42,500 bases of DNA, taken from Symbiodinium natans. Taxonomy: Eukaryota > Sar > Dinophyceae > Suessiales > Symbiodiniaceae. The notes below the pieces were generated by a model, which made no database searches, had not been told where the DNA came from, and saw only the letters and a program-made list of their open reading frames with translations. A program made the translations under genes and the position numbers. The DNA is taken from the NCBI GenBank assembly GCA_905221605.1, contig CAJNDS010002227.1:122501-165000 (forward strand), read 5' to 3'. Positions 32,301 through 38,300 of this stretch are shown here, one piece after another; position 1 is the stretch's first letter; every line of letters starts with the position of its first letter.

Positions 32301-35300
32301 TCAAGATTTGTTTCCATCTTCTGGCGACGAAGCTTCTTGAAATCAAGCCCTCCACCCTAAACCCGAAACCCGAAACCCTAAACCCGAAACCCGAAACCCT
32401 AAACCCGAAACCCTAAACCCTAAACCCTAAACCCTAAACCCTAGCCCTAAACCTAAACCCGAAACCCTAAACCCTAAACCCTAGCCCTAAACCCTAAACC
32501 CTAAACCCGAAACCCGAAACCCGAAACCCTAAACCCGAAACCCTAAACCTAAGCCCTAAACCCTAAGCCCTAAGCCCTAAGCCCTAAGCCCTAAACCCTA
32601 AACCCTAAACCCGAAACCCTAAACCCTAAACCCTAAACCCTAAACCCTAGACCCTAAACCCTAGCCCTAAACCCGAAACCCTAAACCCGAAACCCTAAAC
32701 CCGCCCAGCCGCATCTTTGCCAGGCTGTGACAGCTGAGGAGTCGCAGGTGTACAGAGGCCAAAGACACCCACCTGTTCCGGAATGGTTTAGGGTTTAGGG
32801 TTTAGGGTATAGCGTTTGGGGTTTGGGGCTTGGGGTTTTTTCGGCTTAGGGTTTGGATGTCGTTTCCCCCCACCCCCCTACCCCTCAAACTGCCAGGACG
32901 TATATAGAGCGCTTGGGGAAGCCTAAGCCCGAAACCTGAAGGCACTGAAACCTTGAACACCTTGAAAATCCTAAGCCCTAAACCTTGAAACCCTGAATGA
33001 GACCGAAGAATGAACCCCATTAAACGGCTTCCCAACCCTGCAGGTATAAACCCTACAAACCCTATACCCTAAACCCTAAACCCTAAACCCTAAACCCTAA
33101 ACCCTAAACCCTAAACCCTAAAAATCTAAGTTGCAGCCCGGAAGCCCCGGAAGCTCTGCAGCGAAAAATCCTAGCACGTAACCCCCCAGAATCTCTTCAA
33201 TCAAGCCCGCCAATGCTCCCGAACTTTGCAAGCCTGGGCCCACCCTTTCTTGTGGACTCTTTAGGGTTTGGGGTTTAGGGTTTAGGGTTTAGGGTTAGTT
33301 TAGGGTTTAGGGTTTAGGGTTTAGGGTTTAGGGTTTAGGGTTTAGGGTTTAGGGTTTAGGGTTTAGGGTTTAGGGTTTAGGGTTTAGGATTTCCTGGTCA
33401 ACTTTTGACCTTGAAGTCGAAACCCTCAACTTATGGGGTTCTCAAGGGAGGGGGGGTTCGGGGGGTAGGTGTCTGGGGAGCCTTAGGGAAGCTTCTAGGG
33501 AGCCCTAACAAGTAGTGGGGAGTATTTGGGAACCTCGGGTTGCATGCCTTACTTGGACCCCCCTCCCTTAAGAACCCTACAATCAACTCTGGACCCTTAA
33601 CCCTAAACCCTAAACCCTAAACCCTAAACCCTAAACCCTAAACCCTAAACCCTAAACCCTAAACCCTAAACACTAACCCGAAACCTGAAACCCTGAACCC
33701 TAAACCCTAAAAGGTTTGCCTTGACATTGCCACCACCCGGAAGCGGGACGTCGAAGGTATCGTGGTCCATGGTGTTGTGGAAAAGAGGCTTCTCCTCGGT
33801 TGGCTGTGGGAGGGGGAGGGGGTTAGGGGTTTGGGTGTTTCGGGTTGCTGTTTACGGTTTAGGGTTTGGGGTTTAGGGTTTCTTCAGACACCCTGAACAA
33901 GGCAAGGTGAAGGCAATTACCGACCAGGGGTAAAGGTCGACCTAGATCTGGGAAGTCGTCCAGCATTCGCCTCAAGAAACCCAACAATCAAAAACCTTAA
34001 ACCCTAAACCCAAAACCCTAAACCGTGAGGACTTAGCTTTGCCTGGCAGCAGCTGCCTGGTATACTCTTGGTGGGATTCCTTCGAACTGTCTTTTCTTGC
34101 CGCAGCACCTTCCCAGCAGGGTCGAAGCTCCTGGCTTTCTTTTGTTCGCTTCGCGCTTCCCGGAAAGCCGGAGCCCCGGGCAAGGGTGGCCCGTGCTTCC
34201 CGCACATGCCGCGCCGGTGTTTCATGCTTCTGCTGGGGCCGCGTCGCTTGTTGCCCATGGCGGCAAGCGGCTACATTGAGGCTGGGGAGGCCTAATTTGG
34301 CCAACCTGGCCGAAGAGCCCACGTAACACGTGCCGCGCGGCAACTACTCTGCCAAGAGGACGAATCACTTTAACAATTCCCAAGACAAGAGCCGCTTGAG
34401 GGTTATCAAGGATTAGTTAGGGATAAGACAGCAGCCCAACGCATCAGAAGATTCAAGCCCTAAACCCCCTTAAACCCCTAAACCCCTAAACCCCTAAACC
34501 CCTAAACCCCCTAAACCCCTAAACCCCTAAACCCCTAATCCCCTAATCCCTGCACCCTGAACCTGAAAGTGTTGAGTTAGGGTAAGTCAAAAAAACAAGC
34601 GATTAAAACAAACAAAAGCTGAGACCTATCCTTCCCCCCCCCCCCCCCCAAGCCCTAAACACTCCTAAGTCCGAGGCATCCCCCAAAACAGCAAGAAGCC
34701 CTAAGCTCAACAACCCTAAACCCTAAACCCTAAACCCTAAGCCCTAAGCCCTAAACCCTACTGTAAACCCTACTCTAAACCCAGGAATCCTGAACCCCAA
34801 GAAGCCCTATCAGTGCCCATCAGCCCTAAATATCTCCAGGCCCCAGGAAGCACTAAACCCAGAGCCCCTAGGGAGCGCCCTAAACCCTAAACCCTAAACC
34901 CTAAACCCTAAGCCCTAAACCCTAAACCCTAAACCGTTTAGGGTCTCGGGTTTCGGGTTTAGGGGGTTCAGGAGTATGAAGGCCTAAACCCGACGTCCCC
35001 CCAAAGCGCCAAAGCGTCCGCAGCCTGCCCTCGCAGCTCGCGGACGTTGGAACCCAGCCAGGGGAACTTGCTCTGACTCATCAGCTCCTCGAGACGCAGG
35101 GGTTTAGGGTTTAGGGTTTAGGGTTTAGGGTTTGGGATTTAGGGTTTAGGTTTTAGGGTGTAGGGTTTAGGGTTACACTCATCAGTGCCTGGAGACGCAG
35201 GGGATTTTGGGGAGCTAGGAGTTTTCGGGGCTTCGGGGCTTATTGTTCAGGATTTGGGGATTAAGAAGGTCTCATTTTTTTGGGTTTGGGGCCTGGGGGT

Positions 35301-38300
35301 TTGCACCGTTTTTGGGAGTTCCTGGATTAATGCTTTAAGGGTCTAGAGTTCTTGGGTTCCCAGAACCCTTGAAAAAAACGTCGAAAGAACAGCAGAACAC
35401 GGTAGATACCGACTCTTCTAAATGGAGGCCATGGGTGCAGCAAAGCAAACGACAAATCCTAACGCCGAGCTTCTGGAGCTTGGTGCTGTCGGGTGGAGGA
35501 ATTTTAGGTTGGGGGCCTAGGGGTTCCATGGCTTCGTACAACACCTGTCCCCGCGTCTCTTGCGTGCACTCTTGTCGGGTTCCCAAGAAAATATAGGCAG
35601 CTCGAGGACACAAAAACCCATGCCATTAAGACCTGCACAAGGTCTCCGGCCACACTCCTTCAGTCATGGTCGGTCCGCCAAGTTTAAACACCAAACCTCC
35701 ACATCAAAACCGAACGCTATCACGGAAGCAACAGTTCTGTGCCTTCGTGCGCTCTGCGCCGTAGTCGAACTCATGGTTCCCCAAGACCTCACAGCTGTTG
35801 GGTTGAGGCAGGTGTTTTGGGGGGGTTCAGGGGGGTTTAGGGTTTAGGGCTAGGGGTTAGGATTTAGGGTTCAAGATGAAGGGTTTCGGGTTCCGGTGCC
35901 ATTTGATTGACAAATCCCGAAGCCCACCCTCACCCTCACCCCGCCCCCACCACCCCACCCACCCCCACCCCCAGCCCCCCGCCCCCCCCAGCCCACCCCC
36001 AGCCCCAGATTAGAGGTTTGGATACAGTGCCCTTTCAGGTTCAAATTAGCCCTCGCAGCTACCCTCAATCCTACACCCTAAACCCTAAACCCTAAATCCT
36101 AAACCCTAAACCCTAAACCCTAAACCCTAAACCCTAAACCCTAAACCCTAAACCCTAAACCCTAAACCCTAAACCTCAACCCCCGACTCCCGCGACTTGG
36201 TGTCCGGGGCACGCAGTAGTCCACATCAATTGCGTTCAGGACGTCCACGACGCTCTCCTCCCCAAACGCTTGCTTTGACGATCAAGGGTTTAGGGCTTTG
36301 GGGTTCAGAGCTGGACCTGTCAAAAACTTGGGGTTGTCAAGGCTCAGGGCTTTGGGGTTCGGTTGGCACCTGAGCTCTCTCCAATTAGCACCTTCGGCCA
36401 CCCCAAGGCGTTAGGGTTTAGGCTTTAGGGGTTTAGGGTTTAGGGTTTAGGGTTTAGGGTTTAGGGTTTAGGGTTTAGGGTTTAGGGTTTAGGGTTTAGG
36501 GCTAAGGGTTTGGGGTTTAGGGTTCTAGAACCCAGCCATGGTGTGTTGTTGAAGTTTTGGGCCCTTGGTGCAGTAAGGCCCCCTGGAGATTCTCTAAGGG
36601 AGTTACATGGTCCCTTAGTATGGGCCCTTAGCAAGGGGACCCCTTATATACCCTCTTTTTACCCTATGCAACCCAAGGTGAAGTACGGGCCCTTCCTTTA
36701 AAATAGGGTATAGACCTAGCTGCTGAGTACTCTGGGCCAAGAAAGGTTAACCTTTCAATGGTGATAGGATTATGTAGTTACGGGCTACCTAGGGCTTTAG
36801 TCTTCTTTGTTCCCCAACAGTTTCAACCAGAATTACGGGTACCCTTTACGGGGTTCCTATAGCAGGCAATGCCCGGACACCAGACCGCATATGGACATTC
36901 AATTTCCCTGCTTCAGGGCTCAGGGAAACTTAACAAACAGGGTAGACCCAGGCTGACAAGGTGTAAGTCATAATCATCATCCGAAGTTGGGCCTGACTTC
37001 TAACAACCTGCTACCCTAAACCCGAACCCTAAACCCTAAACCCTAAGCCCCTAAGCCCCTAAGCCCCAAAGCCCCTAAGCCCCTAAACCCCTAAACCCCT
37101 AAACCCCTAAACCCCTAAAGCCCTAAACCCCTAAACCCCTAAACTCCTAAACCCCTAAACCCCTAAACCTACACCCCTGCTTACGTTTCCTGCGCCTCAA
37201 AGCACCTCCATCTTCGACCCAGCAACCCCCTACAGTTCGCTCCCCGCGGTGCACGTTTGCGAAGAGGGACCCACCCAAGAGGTCGCCAGGTAGGACCTGA
37301 AGTTTAGGGTTTAGGTTTAGGGTTTAGGGTTTAGGGTTTAGGGTTTAGGGTTTAGGGTTTAGGGTTTAGGGTTTAGGGTTTAGGGTTTAGGGTTTAGGGT
37401 TTAGGGTTTAGGGTTTAAGGGCGTTCTCGAACTTAGGGTCCCTTTTGGGGTCCTATATGTAGCACGGCACCCTTACAACAAGGGCCCAAAAAGATACACA
37501 AACTTCGAGAACCCCCTCTCCCCCCCCCCCCCCCCCCCCCCCCCCATAGAGCTTGAGAGCTGAGAGCCTGTTAGAAATCCACCCGCCCGCCCCTCCAAAG
37601 GAGAAAAATCTAGCTGGCAAGGATGTTCTATTCTCACTTAACGTCCCCTCCGTAGCTGGCCCCTTTCGAGGAGTCAGGGGCGTTGCACCCTAAAGCTTGC
37701 CTTTCTGGTGTAACTCCACTCTGCACTGCTAGAGCCCCATCTACACCCTGAACGCAACCGGAGTTCGTGTTCCAGCACAAGGAACCTGCATAAGTCTTAA
37801 ACCCTAAAACCGCTACGAAGTGTGTGGCTTCGGGTGGTCGTTGTGCCCTTCGTTCAGGGCTCTAGTTTCGGATGCTCCCCCTTATACTAACAGTCCTTAA
37901 TGGGATTCTAATACGGGGGGGGGGGGGTACGATGATCCCTATTTTGGACTCGCTAAACCGTTTTCCCTACCCCTAAGCCCTACACCCAACCCTGAACCCT
38001 ATAAATCCTAAACCCTATAAACCCTAAACCCTATACACCCTAAACCCGACAACCCCTATAAACCCTTATAAACCCTATGAACCAAAAACTCTACATGTAA
38101 ACAGAACTGGCCTCAAACAACCGTTAAGCAACCCAGCCAATGACCCTAAACTCCAAACCCCCAACCCAACGGCCCTGAACCCTCGAACCCTACCCCGCCC
38201 CCATTCGGCTTGCACCCGGAAAGCCCTAAGCCCCTCAACGACCGAAAGCCTGATCCCCTAAATGCCCTAAACCCTCTGACACCCTAAAACCCCCAACGCC

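Noticed and set aside
33905-33990. An extra 5'-nucleotidase exon reading RMLDDFPDL
   Set aside because: It cannot be joined between exons 8 and 9 without breaking the frame, and those two exons join well directly.
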